Source of the DNA: Pseudobdellovibrionaceae bacterium
GTDB lineage: Bacteria > Bdellovibrionota > Bdellovibrionia > Bdellovibrionales > UBA1609
Length of the DNA stretch: 64,000 nucleotides
Reading direction: 5' to 3'
Assembly: GCA_020635055.1 (NCBI GenBank)
Contig: JACKAN010000015.1
Location: 1 to 64,000, forward strand
Part shown: positions 15,670 through 25,088 of the stretch, one piece after another
Layout of the letters: every line of letters starts with the position of its first letter
Position numbering within the stretch: position 1 is the stretch's first letter
Program-made: the position numbers and the translations under genes
The notes under the pieces: generated by a model
The model's database searches: none
What the model was told of the DNA's origin: nothing
Seen by the model: only the letters and a program-made list of their open reading frames with translations

Positions 15670-17904
15670 TTGTTATCACCTATGAGCCAGGAAACGAAAG
15701 TATCTGATAAAAAAGTGTCTCCGAAACTGGAGACCATTGAAGAGCTATTAGAGCTCATGTCTAAGTATTATACTAAAGAATCTTGCGAGAAAATTTTTGA
15801 AGTCTATAAGTTTTCAGAGAGTGCCCATGAAGGGCAAATACGTAGAAGTGGTGAACCTTATATCTCCCACCCTATTGGTGTAGCTTCTATTTTAGCAAAA
15901 CTCAACTTGGACTATTCCACTGTAGCTACGGGGCTACTGCACGACACTGTTGAAGACACGGGTGTCACGCTGGAAGAGTTAGTTACGAGGTTTGGAAAAA
16001 CCATTGCTGAATTGGTGGATGGTGTAACTAAAATCAATCAAATTAAATTTCGCAACACTCATGAAAAACAAGGTGAGAACATTAGGAAAATGATCGTGGC
16101 TATGGGGCAAGATGTTCGCGTTGTTTTAGTTAAGCTGGCAGATCGCCTGCACAACATGCGAACTCTTAATCATATGCCCTATGAAAAACAAGTCATAAAA
16201 GCTCGTGAGACTCTAGACATTTATGCACCCTTGGCCGGACGATTAGGTATGATGTCTATGAAAGTGGAATTAGAAGACCTTAGCTTCCGCTACTCCATGC
16301 CAGATCAATATTATAGTTTAGTTCAAAAGATTAATAAGAAAAAGAAAGAGCGAGAAAAATACATTGAAGATGTGATCGAGGCTTTAACAAATGAAGTAAA
16401 AAAACGAGTAAAGTTTAAGTTTAAAGTTTATGGCAGATCTAAACATCTATATTCTGTTTACAAAAAAATGACTCATCGAAATGTGGACTATGACCAGCTC
16501 TATGACTTACTGGCATTCCGTGTGGTAGTGAATACCATTCCAGAGTGTTACGAGATTTTGGGCATTGTGCACTCAGTGTTTAAACCCATTCCTGGGCGTT
16601 TTAAAGATTTCATTGCGATGGCAAAGGCTAATAACTACCAAAGTTTGCACACCACCGTAGTGGGCTTGAGTGGTGAGAGAATTGAAATTCAAATTCGCAC
16701 AAAAGATATGCATGATATAGCAGAAAGAGGGATCGCCGCTCACTGGCAATATAAAGAGGGTGCAAGTGTAAAAAACGTTTCACAACAAGCAATAGATAAA
16801 TTTAATTGGTTGCGGGATCTCGTGAGTATGCATCAGCAAACTCACGACTCTGATGAATTTTTGGAAAACATTAAAAAAGATCTGTATGACGAAGAAATAT
16901 ATGTATTCACTCCCAATGGGGATGTGAAAGCCTTTCCTGATGGGTCCACGCCTATAGATTTTGCTTTTTCTATTCATACGGATGTGGGTTCAAAAATTGT
17001 TGCTGCAAGAATTAATGGGAAGTTAGTGCCACTAAAACATGAGTTGCAAAACGGTGACACCGTCGAAATTATTACTTCTAAAAATCAAAAACCCTCAAAA
17101 GATTGGCTCAATTATTGTGTTACCACTAAAGCAAGATCAAAAATCCGTGCCTATGTTAAAATAGAACAGAGAAAACGGGCCATGGAGTTAGGGCGAGAAA
17201 TACTGGAGAAAGCCTTTCGCAAAGAGGGGAGGTCGCCACAAAAATATTATGAAGGTATTGTCTTTGAAAAGTATCTTAAAGACAACGGGGCAAATTCACT
17301 TGAAGATCTTTTTATGGTTGTGGGTTATGGAAAGTTAGCACCTAGAAATGTCCTGGAAGCATTGGTCCCAGATCACTCTGAAGTTAAAGAACAGGCGGAA
17401 GAAAGTTTTCTACAAAAAGCCATGAAGTCGGCATTATCTAAAAAGAAAAGTTCTGACACCTTAGTTATTGTAGATGGCATGGATGATGTACTTGTTCGTT
17501 TTGCTAAATGTTGCAATCCCATACCTGGGGATGCCATTGTAGGATTTATTGCTTTGGGCAGAGGGATAACTATTCATAAGGCAGATTGTGAAAAAACCTT
17601 TGAAATCGATGCCGCTCGCAAAGTGGATGTGGCATGGACGCGTGGTAAAAGCCCAACGGCCTCACGCATGGTGCGCATGAGAGTTATAAGTCATGATATA
17701 CCTGGATTGTTAAAACAAATGACAGAGGTGATGTCGGCATCAGGAACAAATATTCACAATGCTCAGATAAGAACCACACGAGATAAAAAAGCCATTTGTA
17801 TTTTTGATATAAGTGTGAGAGATACCGAGCAATTGGAAATTGTAATGCTCAATTTAAATAAATTGAAGGGCGTATTGGGTGTTTCACGTATTACTCATTC
17901 TTAA
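15670..17904 (+). CDS. Bifunctional (p)ppGpp synthetase/hydrolase, RelA/SpoT family
   Basis: This enzyme makes and degrades the stringent-response alarmone (p)ppGpp. The 744-residue protein has, in order: an HD hydrolase domain with LLHDTVEDT (HD at about 91-92); a synthetase domain with YGRSKHLYSVYKKM and GRFKDFIAMAKANNYQSLHTTV; a TGS domain (IYVFTPNGDVKAFPDGSTPIDFAF); and a C-terminal zinc-finger/ACT region (CCNPIPGD, then VMSASGTNIHNAQI). The basic RFKD signature and intact HD motif indicate a bifunctional Rel/SpoT type rather than synthetase-only RelA. TTG 15670 is used here because AGGGG lies 8 nt upstream. ATG 15682 is an alternative start. Confidence 0.95.
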   Translation: MLSPMSQETKVSDKKVSPKLETIEELLELMSKYYTKESCEKIFEVYKFSESAHEGQIRRSGEPYISHPIGVASILAKLNLDYSTVATGLLHDTVEDTGVTLEELVTRFGKTIAELVDGVTKINQIKFRNTHEKQGENIRKMIVAMGQDVRVVLVKLADRLHNMRTLNHMPYEKQVIKARETLDIYAPLAGRLGMMSMKVELEDLSFRYSMPDQYYSLVQKINKKKKEREKYIEDVIEALTNEVKKRVKFKFKVYGRSKHLYSVYKKMTHRNVDYDQLYDLLAFRVVVNTIPECYEILGIVHSVFKPIPGRFKDFIAMAKANNYQSLHTTVVGLSGERIEIQIRTKDMHDIAERGIAAHWQYKEGASVKNVSQQAIDKFNWLRDLVSMHQQTHDSDEFLENIKKDLYDEEIYVFTPNGDVKAFPDGSTPIDFAFSIHTDVGSKIVAARINGKLVPLKHELQNGDTVEIITSKNQKPSKDWLNYCVTTKARSKIRAYVKIEQRKRAMELGREILEKAFRKEGRSPQKYYEGIVFEKYLKDNGANSLEDLFMVVGYGKLAPRNVLEALVPDHSEVKEQAEESFLQKAMKSALSKKKSSDTLVIVDGMDDVLVRFAKCCNPIPGDAIVGFIALGRGITIHKADCEKTFEIDAARKVDVAWTRGKSPTASRMVRMRVISHDIPGLLKQMTEVMSASGTNIHNAQIRTTRDKKAICIFDISVRDTEQLEIVMLNLNKLKGVLGVSRITHS

Positions 17905-17983
17905 GATAATCCCAAATAATATTTAGTTACATTTCTATTTCTTCTATTGACTGCACATTCTGAATATAAGTAGGATAGTGGGT

Positions 17984-18406
17984 ATGATGGATAGATTTTT
18001 ATTTGCCAAAGGCCAATTTGTTAACTCGACAAGCTCTCATTTAGGCCTTTTATTTTTAAGGTTGTTTGCAGGTTTGACTTTAGCATTTGCTCACGGTGTG
18101 GATAAGGTTCCCCCCAATGAGCAGTTCGTTGGTTTTCTAGATGTTATGGGTTTTCCTATGGCTATTGCTTTTGCATGGCTGGCCGGCTTAGCTGAATTTT
18201 TAGGGGGATTGCTAGTGGCAATGGGTTTATTATCTCGTCCGGCATCATTATCTGTTATGGTTACTATGTTGGTGGCCGCTTTTATGGCTCATGCTAACGA
18301 CCCATTTCAAAAGAAGGAAATGGCATTATTGTACTTTTTTGTGTTTTTACTCATTTTCTTAATGGGCCCCGGAAAATTTAGCCTCGATAATAAAATAAGA
18401 AAATAA
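17984..18406 (+). CDS. DoxX family membrane protein
   Basis: This is a small integral membrane protein of about 140 residues with four hydrophobic helices. The DoxX signature LLFLRLFAGLTLAFAHGVDK is in helix 1 and LAGLAEFLGGLLVAMGL in the middle. DoxX proteins are tied loosely to quinone or redox reactions, and the precise role here is unknown. An in-frame GTG at 17978 is only 2 nt after the AGGA. The ATG at 17984 has proper spacing and is preferred. It ends inside a long hairpin shared with a convergent gene. Confidence 0.85.
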   Translation: MMDRFLFAKGQFVNSTSSHLGLLFLRLFAGLTLAFAHGVDKVPPNEQFVGFLDVMGFPMAIAFAWLAGLAEFLGGLLVAMGLLSRPASLSVMVTMLVAAFMAHANDPFQKKEMALLYFFVFLLIFLMGPGKFSLDNKIRK

Positions 18407-18463
18407 AGGTACCAAGTCCCTTTTTACGTTGCAGTGAAACGTAAAAAGGGACTTGGTACCTTT
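18405..18463. terminator. Perfect 26-bp palindromic hairpin, bidirectional terminator
   Basis: A 26-bp arm (18405-18430) is followed by a 7-nt loop and its exact reverse complement (18438-18463). The arms contain GGTACCAAGTCCC. The hairpin overlaps the stop codon of the DoxX gene and touches the stop codon of the convergent barrel gene, so it can end both transcripts. Its length and perfection exceed those of a normal terminator. It may be one copy of a dispersed palindromic repeat family in this genome. Confidence 0.8.
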
Positions 18464-19356
18464 TAGAAGTATATTCCTATTCCGAAGCGGAAAGCTATGT
18501 AGTGGGCTTTGACGGTTTCGGAAGAGGGGTAAAGTCCATATTCTACTTGTAGAGGTATGTACATATCGGGTTTAAAAAACCAATCTAAGCCACCGCCACC
18601 GGCAAAAACAGAAGTGCTCGTAATAGACTTTTCATCAATAGCTGTTGAAGCTTTTGAAGAGGGAAAAAGTAAGTTAAACCCAAGGCCTACCCACGGACGG
18701 AAGTTTCCTTGAGAAAATAAATATCGGCCCCATAAATCTAAAGAAAGATACGAAATCTCTACATCACAAGCCGTATCATTGCTGGCACCACAAACATCTT
18801 CAGCTCCCTCTGTAGCAAAATTTTCCAGACCGAGTAAGCCGCGAAACCATACGCTTGTCCAAAGAGCATGGTCAAAAAGAAGGCGACCACTAAATCCACT
18901 GCCTGTCATATTGACCTCAGCGGTGGAATTACCTGTCTGATCAATGGTTGCCGTCATATTGTTGGTAGCAAAACCAGCCATCACGCCATAAAAAGTTCCT
19001 GGTGAGCTTTGCTTTAAATTTTCGTATCGATCATTTTTTTCCTCTGGCTCTTCTGCCTTATCTTGGCTTTTAGCAACTTGCTGTGCTTTGCGAAGTTTGA
19101 GACTCCATCCTTTATTTGCTGTTCCTTTGAGTTGTCCGAGAGCTCGCTTGCCCTTGATTTTCATAACCTTTACAAGGCCCTTTTTCTTTCCTTGGGGATC
19201 CATAATTTCAAAAATAGATCCCTTGCTAGCTTCCGCAGGCGAATCAAGTAGAAGGTAGACTTTTTTACCACTGACCTTTGCTATTTTTGCGCCATGAACA
19301 GAATGTGAAATAAAAAAAATAGAAGTTAATAAAAGGAAGTATCTCGATGTTTTCAT
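18463..19356 (-). CDS. Exported outer-membrane beta-barrel protein
   Basis: This is a 297-residue exported protein. A signal peptide (about residues 1-22) precedes a small strand-rich domain (AKIAKVSGKKVYLLLDSPAEASKGS..FEI..PQGKKKGLVKVMKIKGKRALGQL) resembling an SH3-type fold. A charged linker then leads to a C-terminal barrel of alternating strands ending FRFGIGIYF with a terminal Phe. One disulphide pair (VCGAS...TACDV) may form in an extracellular loop. No named family was recognised. The gene is monocistronic-looking and ends at the shared palindromic terminator. Confidence 0.65.
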   Translation of the reverse strand: MKTSRYFLLLTSIFFISHSVHGAKIAKVSGKKVYLLLDSPAEASKGSIFEIMDPQGKKKGLVKVMKIKGKRALGQLKGTANKGWSLKLRKAQQVAKSQDKAEEPEEKNDRYENLKQSSPGTFYGVMAGFATNNMTATIDQTGNSTAEVNMTGSGFSGRLLFDHALWTSVWFRGLLGLENFATEGAEDVCGASNDTACDVEISYLSLDLWGRYLFSQGNFRPWVGLGFNLLFPSSKASTAIDEKSITSTSVFAGGGGLDWFFKPDMYIPLQVEYGLYPSSETVKAHYIAFRFGIGIYF

Positions 19357-19445
19357 TATGGGTGCTCTCCTCAGATGATACTAATTATAATGGTAATTTT
19401 GTTTTTAGACGAGAGAGTTCATTTATTGCTAACCCAAAGTCGGGT

Positions 19446-19796
19446 CTATAAATTTGAAATATAATATTCGACAATTTTACTTATGAGTGAATATTCTTCC
19501 TCGGACCAAAAAGAAGGTTTTGTTTTTTCAAAAGTACAGGAGAAAGTCGTATCAATATAATGAATTGTGTATTTAATATCCGTCTCTGAGTTTTCCCATT
19601 GAGATGGAGAATAGGATAACTTTTTATAACAATGTTTTTGGCTCAACTGAAGTTGGCTGGCTTTGGCTTTAGCACTGAATTCAAAGCCTTGTTCCCGTAA
19701 ATATTTGCGGGCATCAGATTCATACATTGTACAAGAAATTAAAGTGAAAGCACTAAAGAGTAAAATTGTGGGGATGATTAAAAACTTCATCCCCAT
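19446..19796 (-). CDS. Small lipoprotein
   Basis: This is a 116-residue protein with a type II signal peptide ending in the lipobox LISC (cleavage before Cys22). It is therefore a lipid-anchored envelope protein. The mature part contains two further cysteines (QKHCYKKL and TFSCTFEK) that may form a disulphide. It begins 6 bp downstream of the ssb stop codon on the same strand. Either of two close ATGs (19796 or 19790) could be the start. No family was recognised. Confidence 0.6.
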   Translation of the reverse strand: MGMKFLIIPTILLFSAFTLISCTMYESDARKYLREQGFEFSAKAKASQLQLSQKHCYKKLSYSPSQWENSETDIKYTIHYIDTTFSCTFEKTKPSFWSEEEYSLISKIVEYYISNL

Positions 19797-19802
19797 ATTT
19801 TA

Positions 19803-20237
19803 CTAGAAAGGAATCTCTTCGTCGGCATCAAAAGAGGGTTCTGGTCCAAAGTTCTGAGTAGGAAAGTCATTGGCTCCGCCACTCATGGCATCGGCACCCG
19901 CAGAAGCTCCACCACCGAGAAACTGTATATTAGTAGCAACGATTTCTGTGGAGTAACGCTTTTGACCTTGCTGGTCTTCCCAGCTACGGGTTTGTAAACG
20001 ACCTTCAGCATAAACTTGACGGCCCTTAGAAAGATAGCGACCACACAGTTCGGCTAGCTTTCCCCATACAACAATGCGGTGCCATTCGGTTCGCTCTTGC
20101 TTTTGACCATTTCGATCTGTCCAATTTTCACTGGTAGCAACACTTAAACGAGCCACAGTGTTGTCACCGCTTACAGTCTTAACTTCAGGATCTGTTCCTA
20201 AACGACCAATGATAATTACTTTATTAATGCCAGACAT
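19803..20237 (-). CDS. ssb: Single-stranded DNA-binding protein
   Basis: SSB coats single-stranded DNA during replication and repair. The 144-residue protein has the OB-fold N-terminus (MSGINKVIIIGRLGTDPEVKTVSGDNTVARLSVATSE), conserved Trp in ENWTDRNG and EWHRIVVWGKLAELC, a Gly-rich flexible linker, and the acidic tail DADEEIPF that recruits partner proteins. AGGGG lies just upstream of the ATG. It follows gspN on the same strand after 58 bp and may share its transcript. Confidence 0.97.
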   Translation of the reverse strand: MSGINKVIIIGRLGTDPEVKTVSGDNTVARLSVATSENWTDRNGQKQERTEWHRIVVWGKLAELCGRYLSKGRQVYAEGRLQTRSWEDQQGQKRYSTEIVATNIQFLGGGASAGADAMSGGANDFPTQNFGPEPSFDADEEIPF

Positions 20238-20295
20238 ATTTACCCCTAATGTGGAAATGCAACAATATTAACAGAAACTATATTTAATAAATGAA

Positions 20296-21276
20296 TTAAT
20301 CAAACTTGTTAAGCTTTGACGGACTGGGAATATCTTGAAAATTGCGTCCGGTAACGCGAAGCGTATATGTGTCTAGTCCATTTGCGCTGAGTTTAAAGTT
20401 GTCTAAAAAATTAATAAAAAGTCGTAAGTCTTTGTTTTCAGAGGACTTACTTATTATTTGTACTTTTAAATCAAAGGCTCCAGGGCGGGGCACTAAACCT
20501 GTTGGCGATTGTTCAATTTGTAATCCAATACGGCCTTTGAGTCTTACAAAAAGTGGGTCCTTTAAACTCCCTAATTCAAATTGCTCAATAATAAGGTCGC
20601 CGCCGACAAGTCTTCCTTTCACTGATAATTTTTCAAAATTCTTTTCATCAAAAGGGATTTCACCAAAGGGAGTGGGTAAGCTGGTCGAGGGCAAATTAAG
20701 GGCTTTTGTGGAAATTGACAATTCACCATCGGGTTGTTCATTAAATTGTGGGTCGATGTCAGCAGTTAAATTAAAATCAGCACGCCCCTTTAGCTCGAGG
20801 GGCAGTTTAACAAAGTTTTTAAGTTGGGAGAGTTCAATGTTTTCTCCTTCGAGATCGACATTTTGCATAAGCACTTTTTCACTGGTTTTATTTCCAGACT
20901 TAACTGCTAATTGTATATTGCCATCCATTAATCCTTCTATTTTAGAAACAAAGCCGGGTTTGAATTTTAATAAGCTTATTAATGAAGGGGATATAGAAAG
21001 GGCCTTAACTTCTATCGTTGGCAAGTTTTGTAACTCAAGTTTTACATCCTTCATATCCAATCCTATGGCTGGAAAGAGAGAAAGATTTAAATCTTCAAAA
21101 GTTACAAACACTTGATTGTTAGTCGCTTGTGCAATTTTTTCGGTAACTAGGTCACTCAAGTCTTCATAGGGGAAAAGTAAGAATAAGAAAAAAATGGTTG
21201 ATAATATAATGAAGAGAATTTTCTTTTTGTGAAACTTGAAGATATTAATTATGAATTGTGCTATTTTTTGCAACAT
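20296..21276 (-). CDS. gspN: Type II secretion system protein GspN
   Basis: GspN is a bitopic inner-membrane T2SS component with an AsmA/VPS13-like periplasmic beta-rich domain. It is found in the Bdellovibrio and deltaproteobacterial type of T2SS operon. The 326-residue protein has one N-terminal membrane helix (ILFIILSTIFFLFLLF) and then long alternating strands (DLNLSLFPAIGLDMKDVKLEL; ELKGRADFNLTADI; SVKGRLVGGDLIIEQFELG), the pattern for this family. It starts immediately after the gspM stop codon, so it is co-translated with gspM. Confidence 0.85.
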   Translation of the reverse strand: MLQKIAQFIINIFKFHKKKILFIILSTIFFLFLLFPYEDLSDLVTEKIAQATNNQVFVTFEDLNLSLFPAIGLDMKDVKLELQNLPTIEVKALSISPSLISLLKFKPGFVSKIEGLMDGNIQLAVKSGNKTSEKVLMQNVDLEGENIELSQLKNFVKLPLELKGRADFNLTADIDPQFNEQPDGELSISTKALNLPSTSLPTPFGEIPFDEKNFEKLSVKGRLVGGDLIIEQFELGSLKDPLFVRLKGRIGLQIEQSPTGLVPRPGAFDLKVQIISKSSENKDLRLFINFLDNFKLSANGLDTYTLRVTGRNFQDIPSPSKLNKFD

Positions 21277-21954
21277 TTACTTTCTCTGAAACTTTCTTTT
21301 TGGTTTCTTATTAGAATTATCTTCGCCATCATTGGCCTCAGAATCTGGCAAATAGAATTTACTCAAACGGTACTCTGTATTAAAATACCCGGCCTTTTCT
21401 TTGTCGGCAGCTATATTAAGACCTGTCATTTTTAAGTCATTAAAATTTTTAACTAAATCACTGCCAATTTGTAAGATTTGATCGAGATTTAACTTCTTCA
21501 ATTTTAAAATGAATACCTCTTCTTGAACCGGTGGGCGTGCTAGAGAACTTTTTGTTTCAGATGAAAGCTCTACGCCAACAATTTGATCGCCCATTAAATT
21601 AAAATTATTAAGTGAGCTGGAAAGACGGCTTTTTAAAAGTTCCAGATTTCCCTTCTGTGTGTACAAAGCTCTTGAGTTGTCAGCTTTTCCCACCCTTAGT
21701 AATTCACGAATAGTAGAGCGATAGGACGTATATTTTTCTTGATACACTTTGGCAGATTGAAAATAACCAAAGGGGATATAGATTACTATTAATATAAACA
21801 ACAGTAAAAAAGAAGCAATTATAGCCTTTTGAGAGGTGGAAGGTAATGTTTCGAAGCGTTCTCGAATTGAATTAAAAGTGGGATCGTCTAAGATTCTATT
21901 TCTTAGTCTTTCCCACTGTTCTAATAATTGATCTTTTAAATCATCTAAATTCAA
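21277..21954 (-). CDS. gspM: Type II secretion system protein GspM
   Basis: GspM is a bitopic inner-membrane protein that dimerises with GspL in the T2SS assembly platform. The 225-residue protein has a cytoplasmic lead, one transmembrane helix (AIIASFLLLFILIVIYIPFGY, about 45-65), a coiled region and a ferredoxin-like periplasmic end. It overlaps nothing but is packed between gspL (1-bp gap) and gspN (0-bp gap). Sequence similarity within GspM families is low, so gene order is the main evidence. Confidence 0.8.
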   Translation of the reverse strand: MNLDDLKDQLLEQWERLRNRILDDPTFNSIRERFETLPSTSQKAIIASFLLLFILIVIYIPFGYFQSAKVYQEKYTSYRSTIRELLRVGKADNSRALYTQKGNLELLKSRLSSSLNNFNLMGDQIVGVELSSETKSSLARPPVQEEVFILKLKKLNLDQILQIGSDLVKNFNDLKMTGLNIAADKEKAGYFNTEYRLSKFYLPDSEANDGEDNSNKKPKRKFQRK

Positions 21955-21955
21955 A

Positions 21956-23599
21956 TCAATTTTCCTCTCTACGTTGAATCTTCATATCAAAGGCAAAAGC
22001 CACCCATCCCGGTTGTGCTTTGATGCTGGCTGGAGATTTTTTTACTTTTTTTCCAATAGCAATACTTTCTAAAGATTTTTCTAGTATGCTTAATGTATTT
22101 GGATCTTTGACTTCCCCTTCTAGCTTTAAGGCTTCATTTTCTAGTTGGAAATTTTTAATATTTAAATTGATTATTTTTTTTGAGGGTGTTTTTTGCGACA
22201 CTAATGTGAGTATGTCTAGTGCTGAATTAATGAATTGAAGGTTTTCAGTCATTTTAATATCTTTTTGTATTTTTTTTTGCTGATTAATATACTCATTTAT
22301 TTTTTTAACGCTGACTTTGGTTCTTTTTATCTCTAAAATTTGTTCGCCATGATCGCGCAAGGCTTCTTCGGCCTTGTCAGACATACTTAAAGTAAAACTC
22401 TCGCGAACCATTCCGTAGACTAGAAAAAATATAAAAGTTGCAGCAGCAAGGCTTAAAGTGTGAGACCATTTATTTAAGTAAAGTTTAAAAGTCTGGCTTT
22501 CTTTTTTATACTCATCAACTCTTAAATTAATTGCAGGACTTTTTGGTTTTTTAAGGCCCTCAATGGCCAACCCAATGGCGGTTCCGGCAATAGGACCTTC
22601 AGCCGTTGAAATATTACCGGTCACTTCTTGCAAAGTGGACAGAACATCTATTTTTTTAAATGGAATTTCCGTCTTTTGTGTCAAATAGGCATTTAAGTTA
22701 ACAAGCTGACTTAAACCACCGGTAATAGTGCCCTTAACAAAATTTAAGTTGTATAGACTTTTTAGTTCAAGAAGAGTGAGTTTTAACTGATTGGTTAGCT
22801 TGTCGATTTCACTTTTAAGCGCATCGGAACTTTTAATCTCATCTTGTGTAGCGACATCAGGATTGATGATTAATAAATCGCTCTTTTCAATTTCGCGAAT
22901 GGCTTCAGTTATGTGTATGCTTTTTAAATTTGTTAGAGCTTTCGCTAAATCAATTCCACCCCAGTCAAAGTCACGGATTTCGACCACTAAACCTTTTCTG
23001 AGTACTACTAAATTGCTAACTTGATGACCGAGATTAAGAAGGATCTCTGCGGGTTGCACAATATCAGAATTCTCTGAAATTTCATTACTGGGTGGAGCCT
23101 CCGACCAGGAAGTAAAGAGATTTGCCAGAGCTAAATTATTTACACTTATAATATCAAGGGGGAAATTACAGTCTTCACTTAACTGGATTCTATTTTCAAT
23201 AATTTTTTTGGGGCAAGCAAGAGCTAAAACTTCTGTCTGTGGTCCCAAGTAGGCAATGACTTTAGCACTAAAAATTATATCCTCTTGGGCTAGAGGGATC
23301 TCATCTTCCAATTCAAAGGGTATACTTTTTAGTATTTTATGTCTTTCTTTAAATGGGAAAAGTAACTTGCGTACAGTCAGTTGACTGGTTGCAATTCCTA
23401 AAATGTATTTAGTATTAGAGGGATCATACTCTTGGGATAAATTTCTTAGTGCATCTAGGATTTCAATTTCTTTATCTTTATTAGGGTCTATACTTAATGG
23501 AATTTTAAGAAAGCGATTGAGTTTAAAACCCCTGTTAGTTGATTCGATTTCAACGACTTTGATACTATAGCTACCAATATCTATTCCTAAGCTGACCAT
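21956..23599 (-). CDS. gspL: Type II secretion system protein GspL (PilM-like)
   Basis: GspL links the GspE ATPase to the inner-membrane platform. The 547-residue protein begins MVSLGIDIGSYSIKVVEIES, an actin-like/PilM ATPase fold. Further actin-like signatures follow, including EILLNLGHQVSNLVVLRKG (about residue 190) and an ITGGLSQL block near 290. A membrane helix (about 385-405) and a PilN-like periplasmic segment with coiled coil end the protein. The start ATG is only 4-5 nt downstream of the predicted 3' end of a group II intron, so its native ribosome-binding site has been altered. See the intron entry. Confidence 0.87.
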   Translation of the reverse strand: MVSLGIDIGSYSIKVVEIESTNRGFKLNRFLKIPLSIDPNKDKEIEILDALRNLSQEYDPSNTKYILGIATSQLTVRKLLFPFKERHKILKSIPFELEDEIPLAQEDIIFSAKVIAYLGPQTEVLALACPKKIIENRIQLSEDCNFPLDIISVNNLALANLFTSWSEAPPSNEISENSDIVQPAEILLNLGHQVSNLVVLRKGLVVEIRDFDWGGIDLAKALTNLKSIHITEAIREIEKSDLLIINPDVATQDEIKSSDALKSEIDKLTNQLKLTLLELKSLYNLNFVKGTITGGLSQLVNLNAYLTQKTEIPFKKIDVLSTLQEVTGNISTAEGPIAGTAIGLAIEGLKKPKSPAINLRVDEYKKESQTFKLYLNKWSHTLSLAAATFIFFLVYGMVRESFTLSMSDKAEEALRDHGEQILEIKRTKVSVKKINEYINQQKKIQKDIKMTENLQFINSALDILTLVSQKTPSKKIINLNIKNFQLENEALKLEGEVKDPNTLSILEKSLESIAIGKKVKKSPASIKAQPGWVAFAFDMKIQRREEN

Positions 23600-23607
23600 A
23601 GAGTAGA

Positions 23608-23684
23608 ATTACCTCACACCTTTATAATTAGTGCAAGGTAAGACCCTCGCAGATCCCAGCGTGCGAATTTCCCGCACTGGGCTC
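23608..23684 (-). ncRNA. Group II intron domains V and VI
   Basis: Domain V covers 23652-23684: paired GAGCCCAG...CTGGGATC ends, an inner TGCG/CGCA stem and a GGAAAT loop, with the expected two-base bulge. Domain VI follows as a stem of about 12 bp closed by TTACCT and AGGTAA. These are the catalytic core and branch-point helices of a group II ribozyme. They were read by eye, not folded. Confidence 0.75.
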
Positions 23685-23705
23685 CTCAAAATCAGATTCA
23701 GTTTA

Positions 23706-25088
23706 TCAGTAAACATAGTTACTCCCAAGTTGTTTGAGCTTTAACGATTCCCATGGTTCCACTAAAGGAAAGTTTCTGATTCTTTCTTTGAATCCATCCC
23801 AAGAGTAGGACCTCTTCTGACTTCTCCGGTTTAACCATTTAAACAATGATTGAATGGCCTTCCGATAGAAGTAGTGAAGTTTGAGGTTGTTCATTGCATA
23901 GCCATAGTAATTGAAGTGTCCCACAATCTTTGATTTCGCAAGTTTCCAGATGGTTGACAGTTTGGTTCTGTTTCTAATATTCTTGATCCAGACATCCCAC
24001 TCACGAAAAGCACTTACCAGCTTTTCTTTCTGAGTTTTTACTTTCAACATCTTCTTCTTTTGCTGTTTACCCCAATAAAAGGTAAATCCTAGGAAGTTAA
24101 AGCTATTGTGCTTATCCTTTCCTAGAATCAGAGTGCGGGTTTTGTCTTCATTTAGCTTAAGCCCAAATTTTCCTACACGGAGTGCTAAATCCTGTAGAAA
24201 TCTTATGGAATCATCTTCTTTTTTGAAAAAGAAGACTGCATCATCAGCATATCTCACGATGACATTGTTGCAGGAGGCGTAGTTTTCTAGAAACCACTGA
24301 TCCAGAACTTCGTTAAGATAGATATTTGCGAGTATCGGACTCATTATGGATCCTTGTGGTGTGCCGATCTCACTGGGGATATTTTCACCATGTGAGATAA
24401 GGCCACCTTTCATGAATCGTCCAATAAGGCCTTTAAACTTATTGTCAGAGATTTTTCGACCCAAAATTTTCATCAATTTTCGATGAGATATTGTGTTGAA
24501 GAAATTTGAGAAGTCTATTTCTACCACATTTTTCCGCTGATTCTTGAATAAAGAATAGTAGCAGGCTTCAATTGCCTTATGCGCAGACCTTCCGGGTCTG
24601 TACCCGAAGGAATTACGTATAAATAGCGGCTCATAGATTTGTGTTAGAATTTTTCCAACCACCCAATCTACCAGTTTGTCTTCAAAGCATGTGATGGCAA
24701 TGGGCCTTGTTTTGCCATTGGCCTTAGGAATAAGAACTTCTCTTTTTGGTTTTGGCTTATAGGATCCGTTTTTAACTTTGACTTCTAAATTAAAAAGATT
24801 TTCCTCTAAGTTTTTACCATACTCAGACTTACTGATACCATCCACACCCAAGGCCTTTGATCCATCTAAAGCTTTGAATGCCTCTTTGAAAGAGTCCACA
24901 TGAAAATGTGTTAGGAGGTTTTCGAACACAAAATGTTTACTTTGTGCTTTTAGACCTATTCTTGCCCAACGACTTTGCGACAGGTCTGTGAGACCTGTCG
25001 CGATCTGCTTCGAATGCACCCCTCTGTAGAGGCTCGAAGTGCTTGTTGCAAGATCCTGATCTTGTCGACCCCTTTGCTCCTTTGGCAT
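23706..25088 (-). CDS. ltrA: Group II intron reverse transcriptase/maturase
   Basis: This 460-residue intron-encoded protein helps the intron fold, splice and copy itself. The RT palm carries VEIDFSNFFN (first Asp) and VRYADDAVFF (YADD at about 280-283), with the intervening GTPQGSIMSPILANIYLNEVLD block. A maturase domain (domain X) follows (SAFREWDVWIKNIRN...STIWKLAKSKIVGHFNYYG, about 360-410). There is no HNH endonuclease domain, so mobility would rely on nicked or single-stranded targets. The catalytic residues look intact. It sits wholly inside the intron between gspK and gspL. Confidence 0.93.
   Translation of the reverse strand: MPKEQRGRQDQDLATSTSSLYRGVHSKQIATGLTDLSQSRWARIGLKAQSKHFVFENLLTHFHVDSFKEAFKALDGSKALGVDGISKSEYGKNLEENLFNLEVKVKNGSYKPKPKREVLIPKANGKTRPIAITCFEDKLVDWVVGKILTQIYEPLFIRNSFGYRPGRSAHKAIEACYYSLFKNQRKNVVEIDFSNFFNTISHRKLMKILGRKISDNKFKGLIGRFMKGGLISHGENIPSEIGTPQGSIMSPILANIYLNEVLDQWFLENYASCNNVIVRYADDAVFFFKKEDDSIRFLQDLALRVGKFGLKLNEDKTRTLILGKDKHNSFNFLGFTFYWGKQQKKKMLKVKTQKEKLVSAFREWDVWIKNIRNRTKLSTIWKLAKSKIVGHFNYYGYAMNNLKLHYFYRKAIQSLFKWLNRRSQKRSYSWDGFKERIRNFPLVEPWESLKLKQLGSNYVY

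Noticed and set aside
20342..21115. A 257-codon open frame antisense to gspN
   Set aside because: It lies wholly opposite the well-supported gspN, has no ribosome-binding site or recognisable domain, and reads as low-complexity Ser/Lys/Leu. It is a shadow of the coding strand.
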